64,000 bases of DNA from Sphingomonas_R arantia (GCF_042682045.1 NZ_JBHUGS010000001.1:930001-994000), one strand, 5' to 3'. Shown: positions 35,535-45,124, counted from the stretch's first letter. The notes: generated by a model not told the origin, from the letters alone. A program made the numbers and translations.

Positions 35535-36233
35535 TCAGACGCCGGCGATCTCGGCGACGTCGACCTTCACGCCCGGGCCCATGGTGGAGGAAACCGCCAC
35601 CTTCTGGAGGTACTTGCCCTTGGCGCCGGTCGGTTTGGCCTTCACGATCGCATCGACGAACGCGTCGAAGTTGGCGCGCAGGTCTTCGGCCGGGAACGAT
35701 GCCTTGCCGATGCCGGAGTGGATGATGCCGGCCTTTTCGACGCGGAATTCGACCTGGCCGCCCTTGGCAGCCTTGACCGCTTCACCGACGTTCATGGTCA
35801 CGGTGCCCAGCTTCGGGTTCGGCATCAGGCCCTTGGGACCGAGCACCTTACCGAGGCGGCCGACGAGGCCCATCATGTCCGGCGTCGCGATGCAGCGATC
35901 GAAATCGATCGTGCCACCCTGGACCTGCTCCAGCAGATCTTCGGCACCGACGACTTCCGCGCCGGCGGCACGGGCTTCGTCGGCCTTGGCGCCGCGGGCG
36001 AACACGCCGACGCGGACGTCCTTGCCGGTGCCCTTGGGCAGCGTCACCACGCCGCGGACCATCTGGTCGGCGTGACGCGGATCGACGCCGAGGTTCAGCG
36101 CGACTTCGATCGTCTCGTCGAACTTGGACGTCGCGTTGGTGCGGGCCATCGCGATGGCCTCGTCAACGCCGTACAGCTTCAGGACGTCGACGGCCTGTGC
36201 CATCGCCTTGTTCTTCTTGCTCAGCTTGGCCAT
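35535..36233 (-). CDS. rplA: 50S ribosomal protein L1
   Basis: L1 binds 23S rRNA at the E-site stalk and also represses its own operon by binding the rplK leader in many bacteria. The 232-aa protein begins MAKLSKKNKAMAQAVDVL. It has the expected FDETIEVALNLGVDPRHADQMVRGVV, LMPNPKLGTVT and VDVAEIAGV ends. It starts 4 bp after rplK ends, so the two form the L11-L1 operon. Confidence 0.98.
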   Translation of the reverse strand: MAKLSKKNKAMAQAVDVLKLYGVDEAIAMARTNATSKFDETIEVALNLGVDPRHADQMVRGVVTLPKGTGKDVRVGVFARGAKADEARAAGAEVVGAEDLLEQVQGGTIDFDRCIATPDMMGLVGRLGKVLGPKGLMPNPKLGTVTMNVGEAVKAAKGGQVEFRVEKAGIIHSGIGKASFPAEDLRANFDAFVDAIVKAKPTGAKGKYLQKVAVSSTMGPGVKVDVAEIAGV

Positions 36234-36237
36234 CGGA

Positions 36238-36669
36238 TCAGCCCTCCACCACTTCGAGGCCCATCGCGCGAGCGGAGCCTTCGATCGTCTTCGTTGCCGC
36301 GTCGATATCGTTCGCGTTCAGGTCCTTCATCTTGGCCTGGGCGATTTCCGCGAGCTTGGAGCGCGCAATCGTCCCCGCACTGATCTTGCCCGGCTCCTTG
36401 GAACCCGACTTCAGATTGGCGGCCTTCTTGATGAGGTAGGACGCCGGGGGCGTCTTGGTCGCGAACGAGAAGCTGCGGTCGGCATAGACGGTGATGACGG
36501 TCGGGAGCGGAGTGCCCACTTCCTGGTCGCCGGTCGACGCGTTGAACGCCTTGCAGAATTCCATGATGTTCACGCCGCGCTGACCCAGCGCGGGGCCGAT
36601 CGGCGGCGACGGGTTGGCCTTGCCGGCCGGAACCTGCAGCTTGATGTAACCGGTAATCTTCTTCGCCAT
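36238..36669 (-). CDS. rplK: 50S ribosomal protein L11
   Basis: L11 forms the GTPase-associated centre with 23S rRNA. The 143-aa protein begins MAKKITGYIKLQVPAGKANPSPPIGPALGQRG (Pro-rich N-terminal domain, methylation lysines) and has the RNA-binding C-terminal half GTIARSKLAEIAQAKMKDL. It follows nusG by 151 bp; that space contains a CCGGGTGAAACCCGG hairpin and probably a promoter for rplKA. Confidence 0.98.
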   Translation of the reverse strand: MAKKITGYIKLQVPAGKANPSPPIGPALGQRGVNIMEFCKAFNASTGDQEVGTPLPTVITVYADRSFSFATKTPPASYLIKKAANLKSGSKEPGKISAGTIARSKLAEIAQAKMKDLNANDIDAATKTIEGSARAMGLEVVEG

Positions 36670-36820
36670 GATGATCTCCTATGGCTTAGCGGTACATGCG
36701 GCAGGTTTGACGCTGCCTCCCGCGGACTGATCCGGGTGAAACCCGGAAACTTGGAACAGGACGTTGCGTCCCGTTGAAACTATCTTGCGAAGTTGTTAAA
36801 GTTGCGGCGTTCGACGCACC

Positions 36821-37360
36821 TTACTTCGCGCGTTCGACCTGTTCGAATTCGAGTTCCACCGGGGTGGCGCGACCGAAGATCGACACCGACACCTTGACGC
36901 GACCGCGGTCGAAATCGAGTTCCTCGACCAGACCGTTGAAGCTGGCGAACGGGCCGTCGAGGACCTTCACCGAATCGCCGATTTCGTAATCGACCTTCAG
37001 CTTGGCCTTCGGTGCGGCGACCGCGGCTTCTTCCTTGGTGTTCAGGATGCGGGCGGCTTCGGCTTCGCTGATCGGCTGTGGCTTGCCCGACGATCCGAGG
37101 AAGCCGGTGACCTTCGCGGTGTTCTTGACGAGGTGATAGACCTGATCGCTCATGTCGAGCTTGGCCAGGACGTAGCCGGGAAAGAACTTGCGGTCGGACG
37201 TGACCTTTTTCCCGCGGCGGACCTCGGTGATCTTTTCGGTCGGCACTTCGACCGACTCGACGAGATGTTCCAGCCCGAGCCGGGTCGCGTCGGCGAGGAT
37301 CGCTTCGCGCACCTTGTTCTCGAAACCGGAATAGGCGTGGATGATGTACCAGCGGGACAT
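36821..37360 (-). CDS. nusG: Transcription termination/antitermination factor NusG
   Basis: NusG binds RNA polymerase and links it to ribosome and Rho. The 179-aa protein begins MSRWYIIHAYSGFENKVREAI (NGN domain). It has a linker of about 20 residues, including an Ala/Lys-rich stretch, and a KOW domain with DSVKVLDGPFASFNGLVEELD and VELEFEQVERAK. It overlaps no gene and starts 8 bp after the secE stop. Order secE-nusG-rplK-rplA is standard. Confidence 0.98.
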   Translation of the reverse strand: MSRWYIIHAYSGFENKVREAILADATRLGLEHLVESVEVPTEKITEVRRGKKVTSDRKFFPGYVLAKLDMSDQVYHLVKNTAKVTGFLGSSGKPQPISEAEAARILNTKEEAAVAAPKAKLKVDYEIGDSVKVLDGPFASFNGLVEELDFDRGRVKVSVSIFGRATPVELEFEQVERAK

Positions 37361-37368
37361 GCTCTACC

Positions 37369-37572
37369 TTAACCCTTGCTCGCCAGCGACAGCAGGAACT
37401 GCACGATCTGGCTGAAGATCGCATCGACGCCGAAGAAGAACAGGCCGAGCGTCAACGTCATGATGACGACCATGATCGCGGTCGTCACGGTTTCCTTGCG
37501 GGACGGCCACACCACTTTCGCGGTTTCGGCACGGACCTGCCGGATGAATTCGCCGGGATTAACCTTGGCCAT
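37369..37572 (-). CDS. secE: Preprotein translocase subunit SecE
   Basis: The 67-aa single-span SecE clamps SecY in the translocon. It has MAKVNPGEFIRQVRAETAKVVWPSRKE, with the amphipathic helix and the conserved W-P-S/T-R-K-E motif, then one membrane helix (about 33-55, IMVVIMTLTLGLFFFGVDAIF). The open frame extends 12 codons upstream, but this ATG is the normal start. It is the first protein gene after tRNA-Trp in the same direction. Confidence 0.97.
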   Translation of the reverse strand: MAKVNPGEFIRQVRAETAKVVWPSRKETVTTAIMVVIMTLTLGLFFFGVDAIFSQIVQFLLSLASKG

Positions 37573-37691
37573 GTCCAACCTTCGCGAAACGACGATAACG
37601 AGGCACACGCACCCTTTCGGACCCTATCAGGCCCCGAAGGTGCGCCCGCCTCGTCTTCATTCTTACCGACCCGAACATCCACCCGGTGGGG

Positions 37692-37767
37692 TGGCAGGAG
37701 TAGGGGGACTCGAACCCACGGCCCTCGGTTTTGGAGACCGATGCTCTACCAACTGAGCTATACTCCT
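37692..37767 (-). tRNA. trnW: tRNA-Trp (anticodon CCA)
   Basis: A 76-nt tRNA with encoded CCA end. On the minus strand it starts AGGAGTATAGCTCAGTTGG, has the anticodon arm TCGGT-CTCCAAA-ACCGA with anticodon CCA, and the T arm GTGGGTTCGAGTCCC. The 3' end pairs TACTCCT with the 5' AGGAGTA, then G and CCA. It leads the secE-nusG ribosomal cluster, as in many alphaproteobacteria. Confidence 0.97.
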
Positions 37768-37830
37768 CCGGGTCGGAAGAAGCGCGTGCTTAGCGGGCGG
37801 CCGCGCGACATGCAAGCCGCGCGTGGTCGA

Positions 37831-40182
37831 TCAGGCGACCGAACGTTGCTCTTGCTTCTCCAGGACAACGGGCGGCGGCGCAACGAGCAGCCGGACGGCG
37901 GCGGCGGTCATCGGTGATCCGGCGTAGTGGCCCTGGATCCGGTCGAGCCCGAGCGCCTGCATCCGGGTTAGGTCGGCATGGCTTTCGGCACCCTCCGCCA
38001 CCGTGGCGACGCCGAGCGCGTCCGCCATCGCGACGCCGGCGCGGACGACCGCGAGGCTTTCGCGGCGGCCGTCGGTCGACCCACGGACGAAGCTGGTGTC
38101 GATCTTGATCGCCGAGAAGCGGCCGACCCGGACATGACCGAGCGCGGCATAGCCGACGCCGAAATCGTCGAGCACGAGCCGGATGCCGAGCGCCTGCAAC
38201 GCATCGAGCGTCGGCAGGATCGTGGCAGAATCGGACAGGAAGAATGATTCGGATACTTCCAGTTCCAGCCGGTGGGGCGCCAACCCGGCATCCGACAACG
38301 CGGATAGCACGGTGGCGGTGAACTGCGCGTCGTGAAGCTGCGCCAGCGCGAGGTTGACTGACAGCCGGATCTGGTCGGGCCAGGCCGTCGCCTCGCGGCA
38401 GGCGGTGCGCAGGACCCATTCGCCGATCCGGCCGGCCAGTTGCGCCTCCTGCGCCACGGGCAGGAAGTCGCCCGGCGCAAGGTCGCCGAGCGTCGGATGG
38501 CTCCAGCGGATCAGCGCCTCGAAACTGTCGATCGCGCCGGTGGTGGCACAGACGACCGGCTGGTAGGCGAGATGGAACTGGTCGCCGATGTCGAGCGCCT
38601 CGCGCAGCGCCGCTTCCATCATGCGGCGGTGTTCGGCGTGGATTAGCAGCGAGGGATCGTAGCGACGCATCGTGCCGCGGCCGTCGTCCTTCGCACGGTA
38701 CAGCGCGAGATCGGCGTTGCGGACGAGTGTTTCGACCGAGCGGCCGTCTCGCGGGGCGAGCGCCGAGCCGAGGCTGGCACCAATCCGGATGAGGTTGCCG
38801 TCGACCTCGAACGGTGCGGACAGCGCGGCGATGATGGCGTCACCCAACCCGTCGACCGCGCCCGGCGTGACGCGTGCCAGCAGGATCGCGAATTCGTCGC
38901 CGCCCATACGGCCGCAGACATCCTCGTCCGTGATCAGCGTGCGCAGCCGTTCGGCGACGAGTTTCAACACGCGATCGCCGACCGGGTGGCCGAGCGTGTC
39001 GTTGACCGGTTTGAATTTGTCGAGATCGATCAGCAGCAGCGCGCAGGGATGGCGGTCGCCCAGCGCGCGGCCGATGCCGAGGCGGAGCGAATCCATGAAT
39101 TCGCGGCGGTTGGGCAGGCCGGTGAGCGCATCGATCCGCGCCAGCCGATCGATCTTTTCGGCGGAACGCTGCTGTTCGGTGATGTCGGAGCCGACGCCGC
39201 GATAGCCGAGGAACGCGCCGTCCGCGTCGTAGCGCGGGGCGGCCGACAGGCTCCACGACCGCGCGTCGCCGTTGACGACGATCTGGAACACCAGGTTGGA
39301 GAAGCGTTCGCGCGCGTTCATCAGCGCGACGAGATTGCGCAGTGCGGCGGTGCCGGACTCGTCCGCCGGGCCGTCGGACAGCAGGCGGAGCAGCGGCATT
39401 CCTTCGAGCCGGGCGGGATCGCGCGCGGCGGCGTGCGCGAAGCGTGGCGAGACCGACACGAGTCGCTTGGCACTGTCGACCTGCCACAGCCAGTCGGCGG
39501 CGCTGTCCTCGAAATCGCGCAGCAGGAGCCGGACGACCTCGCTCTTGTCCTCCAGCGCCTGATCCGCCCAGTGGCGCGCGATGAAGGCGCGCCCGACGCC
39601 GAGGCCGCTCGCACCGAGCAGCCCGGCATAGACCGGCGGCAGCAGCGCGAGCAGCGGCGATCCGGTCCGCGCGAGCATGATGGACAGGCCGATCGACGAG
39701 GGTACCAGGAACAGCATCAGCACGCCGGGCACGGTGCCGGTGGTGAGCGCGGTGAGCGCCATGAGCGCGCAGGACAGCAGGCAGGCGGCCAGTTGCTGTT
39801 CCGTGCTGCCGCCGATCGCGAACAGGGCAGGGGGCAGCGCCCAGAGGAGGCCGAGCCCGGTGCTGCGGATACCGTGGAGGAGGAGGCCGTCCGGATCGCC
39901 CGGGCGGGTCCGCGCCCGGATGCGCGCCAGATCGAGTGCAAGCAGCAGCGCGGTGGTGATGAGCCAGGCGAACAGGCCGGGCAGCGGCACCGAACCGGCG
40001 AACAAAGCAGCGATCAGGATACCGGCGGCGACGAACGCCGCGGACGTCAGCGGCAGGCCGCGCGCGAGTTCGGCATATTGCGCGACGCGCACCAGACGCC
40101 AGTTCGCAAGGTCGGGATCGACGAAACCGGCGACGACCCGCCACGAACGGGCGGCGGGGGGGATGGAGTTGGCGTCGATCAT
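37831..40182 (-). CDS. Membrane-anchored PAS/GGDEF/EAL cyclic-di-GMP signalling protein
   Basis: The 783-aa protein could both make and degrade c-di-GMP. About six membrane helices occupy the N-terminal 200 residues, then a PAS-like region (about 220-345, GYRGVGSDITEQQ) leads into a GGDEF domain. The GGDEF motif is intact (RMGGDEFAIL) with IDLDKFKPVNDTLGHPVGD. The EAL domain keeps EALIRW, DDFGVGYAAL and KIDTSFVRG, but has AEGAE where AEGVE is common. Both domains therefore look catalytically plausible. It stands alone between tRNA-Trp and the acyl-AMP ligase. Confidence 0.93.
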   Translation of the reverse strand: MIDANSIPPAARSWRVVAGFVDPDLANWRLVRVAQYAELARGLPLTSAAFVAAGILIAALFAGSVPLPGLFAWLITTALLLALDLARIRARTRPGDPDGLLLHGIRSTGLGLLWALPPALFAIGGSTEQQLAACLLSCALMALTALTTGTVPGVLMLFLVPSSIGLSIMLARTGSPLLALLPPVYAGLLGASGLGVGRAFIARHWADQALEDKSEVVRLLLRDFEDSAADWLWQVDSAKRLVSVSPRFAHAAARDPARLEGMPLLRLLSDGPADESGTAALRNLVALMNARERFSNLVFQIVVNGDARSWSLSAAPRYDADGAFLGYRGVGSDITEQQRSAEKIDRLARIDALTGLPNRREFMDSLRLGIGRALGDRHPCALLLIDLDKFKPVNDTLGHPVGDRVLKLVAERLRTLITDEDVCGRMGGDEFAILLARVTPGAVDGLGDAIIAALSAPFEVDGNLIRIGASLGSALAPRDGRSVETLVRNADLALYRAKDDGRGTMRRYDPSLLIHAEHRRMMEAALREALDIGDQFHLAYQPVVCATTGAIDSFEALIRWSHPTLGDLAPGDFLPVAQEAQLAGRIGEWVLRTACREATAWPDQIRLSVNLALAQLHDAQFTATVLSALSDAGLAPHRLELEVSESFFLSDSATILPTLDALQALGIRLVLDDFGVGYAALGHVRVGRFSAIKIDTSFVRGSTDGRRESLAVVRAGVAMADALGVATVAEGAESHADLTRMQALGLDRIQGHYAGSPMTAAAVRLLVAPPPVVLEKQEQRSVA

Positions 40183-40320
40183 GTCCCCGCCGGTATGGCC
40201 GCCGATCCTTTATGATCGGTAACCGAAGGTCTAAACTTAATCGCCCGATTGTTACAAATATTTGGGGGGGTCGATATAAAAAAGATCGTCCCGGTCGTTA
40301 CGCGGGCAACATAATCGCGG

Positions 40321-42078
40321 TCAGGCGGCAACCGCGTAGGGCTGTATTTCGCCGGACAGATACAGGTTGCGGGCCTTGGCGCGGCTGAGCTTGCCCGAAC
40401 TGGTGCGCGGCAGCGTCTTGGGCGGGACGAGTTCAATGACGCAGTTCATGCCGGTGATCGCGCGGACGCGGTCACGGATTTCCTCGCGCAGGCGGGCGCG
40501 TTCGCCATTGTCGGACGTGCGGCACTGGACGAGGACGGCCGGCGTCTCCTCGCCACCGGGAGTGGTGATGGCGAAAGCGGCGATGTCACCGGCCTTGAAC
40601 CCGGGCAGCTGTTCGACCGCCCATTCGATATCCTGCGGCCAGTGATTCTTGCCGTTGATGATGATCATGTCCTTGGCCCGGCCCACGATGTAGACATAGC
40701 CATCCGACAGATAGCCCATGTCGCCGGTGTCGAGCCAGCCGTCGACCAGGCAGGCGGAGGTCGCCTCGGGATCGCGGAAATAGCTGTGCATCACGGACGC
40801 GCCGCGGCACCAGACCTTGCCGATCGCGCGGTCGGGCAGGACGGCACCGTCCTCCTCGCGGATCTGGATTTCCATGCCGAGCGCGGGGCGGCCGCAATTG
40901 ACGATCGCACGGTAGCGTTGCGGCCGGTCGCAGGCGGCGTCGCCCCCGGACAGCTCGGTTTCCTCAACCAGTTCGACGACGATCCCCTCGCCCGGCGGCA
41001 TGATGGAGACGGCGAGCGTCGCCTCGGCCAGGCCGTAGGAGGGCAGGAAGGCGGACGCCTGGAACCCGGCGGTGGCGAAAGCATCGACGAAGCTCTGCAT
41101 CACGTCCGGGCGGATCATGTCGGCGCCGTTGCCGGCGACCCGCCAGCGGGACAGATCGAACCGATCGGAGGCGCGCGTCTGGCTGGACATGCGGCGCGCG
41201 CAGATGTCGTAGCCGAAGGTCGGCGAGTAGCTGAGCGTCGTGCCGGGGTTGCGGCTGATCAGGTCGAGCCAGGCAAGCGGGCGACGCGCGAAATCCTCGG
41301 TCTTGAGGTAGTCGGCCGAGACCTGGTTGGCGACCGGCGAGAGCAGGCAGCCGACGAGGCCCATGTCGTGATACCAGGGCAGCCAGGAGACGCAGCGGTC
41401 GCCGGGGCGGACCTCCATCCCGATCGAATGGGCGGCCAGGTTGCTGAGCAACGCCTCGTGCGTGACGGCGACGCCGTGCGGGAAGCGGGTCGAGCCGCTG
41501 CTATACTGCAGATAGGCGATGTCGGACGACGCGGCGGGCGGGAAGACGATGTCGGACGGCGCGTCGCGGGTGGCGAACGCTTCCCATGACAGCCCCTCGA
41601 CGCCGCAACGATCCGCGGCGGCGGCGGCCATGGTCGCGAGTTCGGCCGGGTAGAAGAGCATCCGCGGATCCGAGCTGCCGAGCTGGACCGCGAGTTGTTC
41701 GATATAGCTGTCGCGCCCGCCGAACGAGGTCGGCAGGGGCAGCGGGACGGGCCATGCACCGGCGACCACGGTGCCGAAGAAGAGGGCGGCGAAGTCGGGG
41801 CCGGTTTCGGCGAGCATCGCGATCCGGTCGCCCGGTGCGACGCCGGCCGCAATCAGGCGGCGCGCGACGTCACGCGCATCGTCGCGCAGTTCGGCGTAGG
41901 TGTAGGCGCGCGTCAGTTGGCCGCGCGGATCGTGGAAGTTGAGCCCGCAGGCACCATCCGCCGCGAAATCGAGCGCCTCGACCAGGGTCGCGAAATCCGC
42001 GTAACGGCGTACCCGGCCGTCGTCGGTCGGCGTAGCACCGCCTGCGTCCTTCGACCTGTCCGCAACCTTGTCGAGCAC
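40321..42078 (-). CDS. Fatty acyl-AMP ligase (FAAL-type adenylate-forming enzyme)
   Basis: The 585-aa ANL-superfamily enzyme activates a fatty acid as acyl-AMP for transfer to an acyl carrier protein or, less often, CoA. The P-loop is YLQYSSGSTRFPHGVAVTH, the core has SWLPWYHDMGLVG and PSYGLAEATLAVS, and the hinge and C-terminal domain have DTGDMGYLSDG, GRAKDMIIINGKNHWPQDIE and SSGKLSRAKARNLY. These match FAAL/FadD32-like members more than acetyl-CoA synthetases. In sphingomonads a similar enzyme feeds sphingolipid synthesis, but no sphingolipid gene lies next to it, so that role is only suggested. Confidence 0.88.
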   Translation of the reverse strand: MLDKVADRSKDAGGATPTDDGRVRRYADFATLVEALDFAADGACGLNFHDPRGQLTRAYTYAELRDDARDVARRLIAAGVAPGDRIAMLAETGPDFAALFFGTVVAGAWPVPLPLPTSFGGRDSYIEQLAVQLGSSDPRMLFYPAELATMAAAAADRCGVEGLSWEAFATRDAPSDIVFPPAASSDIAYLQYSSGSTRFPHGVAVTHEALLSNLAAHSIGMEVRPGDRCVSWLPWYHDMGLVGCLLSPVANQVSADYLKTEDFARRPLAWLDLISRNPGTTLSYSPTFGYDICARRMSSQTRASDRFDLSRWRVAGNGADMIRPDVMQSFVDAFATAGFQASAFLPSYGLAEATLAVSIMPPGEGIVVELVEETELSGGDAACDRPQRYRAIVNCGRPALGMEIQIREEDGAVLPDRAIGKVWCRGASVMHSYFRDPEATSACLVDGWLDTGDMGYLSDGYVYIVGRAKDMIIINGKNHWPQDIEWAVEQLPGFKAGDIAAFAITTPGGEETPAVLVQCRTSDNGERARLREEIRDRVRAITGMNCVIELVPPKTLPRTSSGKLSRAKARNLYLSGEIQPYAVAA

Positions 42079-42184
42079 TCAGTCCAGCTCCCGTCATTCC
42101 AATACCGTCGTCGCGCAACATCGAACGCGACCGGTTCCAACCTGCATGTAAAGTCGCCGGGCACGTTCAAATTCCGGCCCGACT

Positions 42185-42799
42185 GTGGCACAAAGATGGC
42201 GCGTGGCACGACATTCATCAAACCGCAACCCGGACCGGGTCCGACCGCCCCTCGACCGGGAGGGGCTGGAGCGGCTCGCGCTGCATTATCTCGGGCGGTA
42301 CGCGACGACGCGGGCGAAGCTGTCGGACTATCTGCACCGCAAGCTGAAGGAGCGCGGCTGGGCCGGCGTGGACCTCGACGCGGAGAGCGACGGCGGGGCG
42401 GGTGCGACGGTGGAGGCGATCGTCGTGCGGATGGCGGAGCTCGGCTATGTCGACGACCGCGTGTTCGCAGAGATGCGGAGTGCCGCGCTCGGGCGACGCG
42501 GGTACGGCCGGCGGCGACAAGCGGATGCGTTGCGCGCCGCGGGTGTTGGGGAGGAGGATCGCGCGGCGGCGCTGGCCCCGCCGGAGGAGGACGAGGACGG
42601 CGACGAGCCCGCGGTGAACAGCGACCACGCCGCCGCGATGGCGTTTGCGAAGCGCAAGCGAATCGGGCCGTTCGCCACCGCCGCGCTCGACCCGGACATG
42701 CGGCGCAAGGCGCTCGCGGCGATGATGCGGGCGGGGCATCCGTACGACCTGGCCCGGCGTTTCGTGGATTGCCCGCCGGGGGAAGTGCCGGAAGAATGA
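42185..42799 (+). CDS. recX: Regulatory protein RecX
   Basis: The 204-aa protein modulates RecA filament activity. It has the RecX tandem three-helix pattern: LERLALHYLGRYATTRAKLSDYLHRKL, VVRMAELGYVDDRVFAEM and the DPDMRRKALAAMMRAGHPYDLARRFV end. The start is uncertain; a GTG at 42185 is used here, and a later GTG at 42203 (MARHSSNRN) would also be normal. It runs divergently from the acyl-AMP ligase and in the same direction as the cold-shock gene. Confidence 0.88.
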   Translation: MAQRWRVARHSSNRNPDRVRPPLDREGLERLALHYLGRYATTRAKLSDYLHRKLKERGWAGVDLDAESDGGAGATVEAIVVRMAELGYVDDRVFAEMRSAALGRRGYGRRRQADALRAAGVGEEDRAAALAPPEEDEDGDEPAVNSDHAAAMAFAKRKRIGPFATAALDPDMRRKALAAMMRAGHPYDLARRFVDCPPGEVPEE

Positions 42800-42900
42800 C
42801 GTTCGTCGCGCCGGCTCTACGGTTGGGCTTGCATCCGCCCGGCTTTCATGGTGCGTTCAGATAAGTCGCGGGCCGGGGGCTGTCCGCTGCGGAACAGGGC

Positions 42901-43524
42901 GTGCGTGCGATGGGTGTGCAGACCATGATGCCGGTCGAGCCGGAGGCTATTGCGGCAGGCGCGGGGCTGGCCAATGCGCCGCAGGGCGGGCCGGTCGATG
43001 CGTTGTCGCTGACCGCCGACGAATCGCGGATCGGCGGGACGGTGAAGTGGTTCGACATGACCCGCGGGTTCGGGTTCATGGTGGGCGACGACGATGCGGG
43101 CGACGTGCTGTTGCACTTCTCCGTCCTGCGCGATCATGGCCGCCGGACGTTGCCGGAGGGGACGCGGGTGGACTGCATCGCCGCGCGCCGCGAACGCGGG
43201 CTTCAGGCGACGCGCGTGTTGGCGATCGACCTGAGTTGCGCGACCGGGCCGGATGCCGACCTTGCGGTCCGCCGCCAGCAGGAACGCACCGACCCGATCG
43301 GGCTGGAGGACAAGGCCGGGCCGTTCGAACCGGTGACGATCAAATGGTTCAACCGGATGAAGGGTTACGGCTTCGTCCTGCGCGACGGCGATACGAGCGA
43401 CGTGTTCCTGCACATGGAAGTGGTGCGCCGCGCTGGGCTGGACCAGCTTGCCCCAGACCAGCGGCTGCAGGCGCGGATCGCCGACGGGCCGAAGGGGCCG
43501 ATGGCGGTGGTGCTGGCGGGCTAG
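42901..43524 (+). CDS. Protein with two cold-shock domains
   Basis: The 207-aa protein holds two cold-shock domains that bind single-stranded nucleic acid. The first (about 43-110) has GGTVKWFDMTRGFGFMVGDD and VLLHFSVL; the second (about 145-206) has VTIKWFNRMKGYGFVLRDGD and VFLHMEVV. Each keeps the RNP1-like K-G-[FY]-G-F core and the RNP2-like VFLH/VLLH. The start is GTG; an ATG three codons later is equally possible. Dual-CSD proteins are known in alphaproteobacteria and often act in stationary phase or stress. Confidence 0.9.
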   Translation: MRAMGVQTMMPVEPEAIAAGAGLANAPQGGPVDALSLTADESRIGGTVKWFDMTRGFGFMVGDDDAGDVLLHFSVLRDHGRRTLPEGTRVDCIAARRERGLQATRVLAIDLSCATGPDADLAVRRQQERTDPIGLEDKAGPFEPVTIKWFNRMKGYGFVLRDGDTSDVFLHMEVVRRAGLDQLAPDQRLQARIADGPKGPMAVVLAG

Positions 43525-43565
43525 CGAACCGCGCGCTTGCGGAGAAATCGGCGGGGCCGACGAAC

Positions 43566-44771
43566 CTAGGCGGCGACCCGCAGACCCATCGTCGTCAGGT
43601 AACTCGCCAGGACATCTACCGGGACCTGGAAATCGGACAGATGCGGCGGTTTGTCCGACCGCATCACGTCGTCGTACAGGACGCGATACTGGATGCCGCA
43701 GGCGCTCGACAAGTCCAGGTAGAATGGTTCGACCCAGCCGTTCGGGGCGAGATAGATGATCGATGTCGTCGATCGACAGAACATCGTGTTCGTCATGGCG
43801 GCACCCATCTGGCCGATGATGACGGACGCGTTGCTGAAGATCTGCACCTGCTCCACAAAGTCGTGATCTTCGCTGTAAATCATGGTGAAGCCGAACTGTT
43901 CGAGCATTTCGATCAGTTCCGGCTGGTTCAGGATCGAACGCCCCTGTTCCGAACGGCGGGCGACGAAGATGCGGTCGCGCCGGGTGAGTTGCGATGGGGG
44001 CAGGAGGCGCCGGGCGCGGTCGATCACGAAGTCGAGCGCCGCCGGGCTCTTGCTGACCGGGTGGAAGGACGTAGGCGTCGCATAGAGGAGCCCGTGGAAC
44101 CGGTAGGCCCGGTTGGGGTCGATGAACTCCACCTCGATATCGGGATCGATCAGGGTCTGCAGCGACTTGCGGCGAACCGCGTCCATGCCCGCCCCGAACA
44201 TCGGCAGAACGACAACGGGGCGGGTGCCGGTGGTCGCGACGAAATCGAGCCACGTCTTGGCGCGGGTCAGGTCGTCGACCAGCCAGTGGCCGTAGTTGAA
44301 CGAGCCCGCGGAGCCGAGATACATGTAGGCCGCGTCCGCCCGATAGAAGGACGGGTTTTCCGCGGCGGCAACGAGATCCGCCCCGATCAGGCTGGTCGCC
44401 GGACGATCGTTGGGACGGTAGGTTTGGTACAGGATGTTGGGCGCGCCGTCCGCCGACGGCAGGTAGATTACGCTGTGGGCGATGACCGCGTGGTCGATCG
44501 TCAGGGCGACGCTTGCCGCGACCACCCGGTCCGCCATCGCCGCCTGGCCTTGCAGGACGCTGTCGGCGAAGGCGTTACGGGCGATCAGCATGTCCGGATC
44601 GGCGTTCCAGCGATACGTTTCCGCCGGAAACGTCTCGGCCAGAAAGGTGACGCCGACGGCTTCAGGCTCGACCGCAGCGAGGTTCGGCCGATCCTCCAAC
44701 GCGATGCAACTGCCACCGCCATAGATCCGATCCTCCGATCCTGACAGCAGCAAGCCCTTGAATTCCATCAA
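43566..44771 (-). CDS. GT61-family glycosyltransferase
   Basis: The 401-aa protein matches the DUF563/GT61 family (capsule and polysaccharide synthesis). It carries SFNYGHWLVDDLTRAK, the conserved asparagine/histidine region, and the C-terminal block RRDRIFVARRSEQGRSILN followed by QPELIEMLEQFGFTMIY and FSNASVIIGQMGAAMTN. Transfer of xylose, arabinose or other sugars has been described for the family; the substrate here is unknown. It converges with the cold-shock gene and is divergent from a methyltransferase, which is a small glycan-like pair away from any capsule locus. Confidence 0.85.
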   Translation of the reverse strand: MMEFKGLLLSGSEDRIYGGGSCIALEDRPNLAAVEPEAVGVTFLAETFPAETYRWNADPDMLIARNAFADSVLQGQAAMADRVVAASVALTIDHAVIAHSVIYLPSADGAPNILYQTYRPNDRPATSLIGADLVAAAENPSFYRADAAYMYLGSAGSFNYGHWLVDDLTRAKTWLDFVATTGTRPVVVLPMFGAGMDAVRRKSLQTLIDPDIEVEFIDPNRAYRFHGLLYATPTSFHPVSKSPAALDFVIDRARRLLPPSQLTRRDRIFVARRSEQGRSILNQPELIEMLEQFGFTMIYSEDHDFVEQVQIFSNASVIIGQMGAAMTNTMFCRSTTSIIYLAPNGWVEPFYLDLSSACGIQYRVLYDDVMRSDKPPHLSDFQVPVDVLASYLTTMGLRVAA

Positions 44772-45124
44772 AACTTCCCTCTGTGCCGCTGATATATGCG
44801 GACCTGCTAAGGCCCGTGGCGATCAACGATCACGCAACTCCGTCTGCGATCACTGCCCTGTCGAGGCGCTCGTTCGTGGGTGGCACAGTATCACCGGTAT
44901 CGCAATTGGCCCTTGGGGTAGACGAACTGTCGCATCCCGCCGCGCGGCAGGAAATCGCGCTTTCCGGTACGATGCGGCACCGGCCGGTCGGGCTGCGGAA
45001 CGTCGGGCGGCACGGCTGCTGCGGCGTATCGCGACAGGCGTTGCGCACGACCGGGATTGATGCGACGTGAGGGTCCGACCAGTCGAGGGGGGACCCCCTC
45101 AAAGCAAAAGCGAGACCCGGCCGT
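44772..45124. other. Intergenic region between the GT61 and methyltransferase genes
   Basis: A 353-bp divergent region that must hold both promoters. I see no convincing operator, hairpin, RNA or small gene; the frames in it look like chance. Confidence 0.5.

Noticed and set aside
44783..45102. Short frames of about 90-100 codons between the GT61 and methyltransferase genes.
   Set aside because: They overlap each other on opposite strands, have no ribosome binding site or recognisable features, and fit chance open frames in high-GC DNA.
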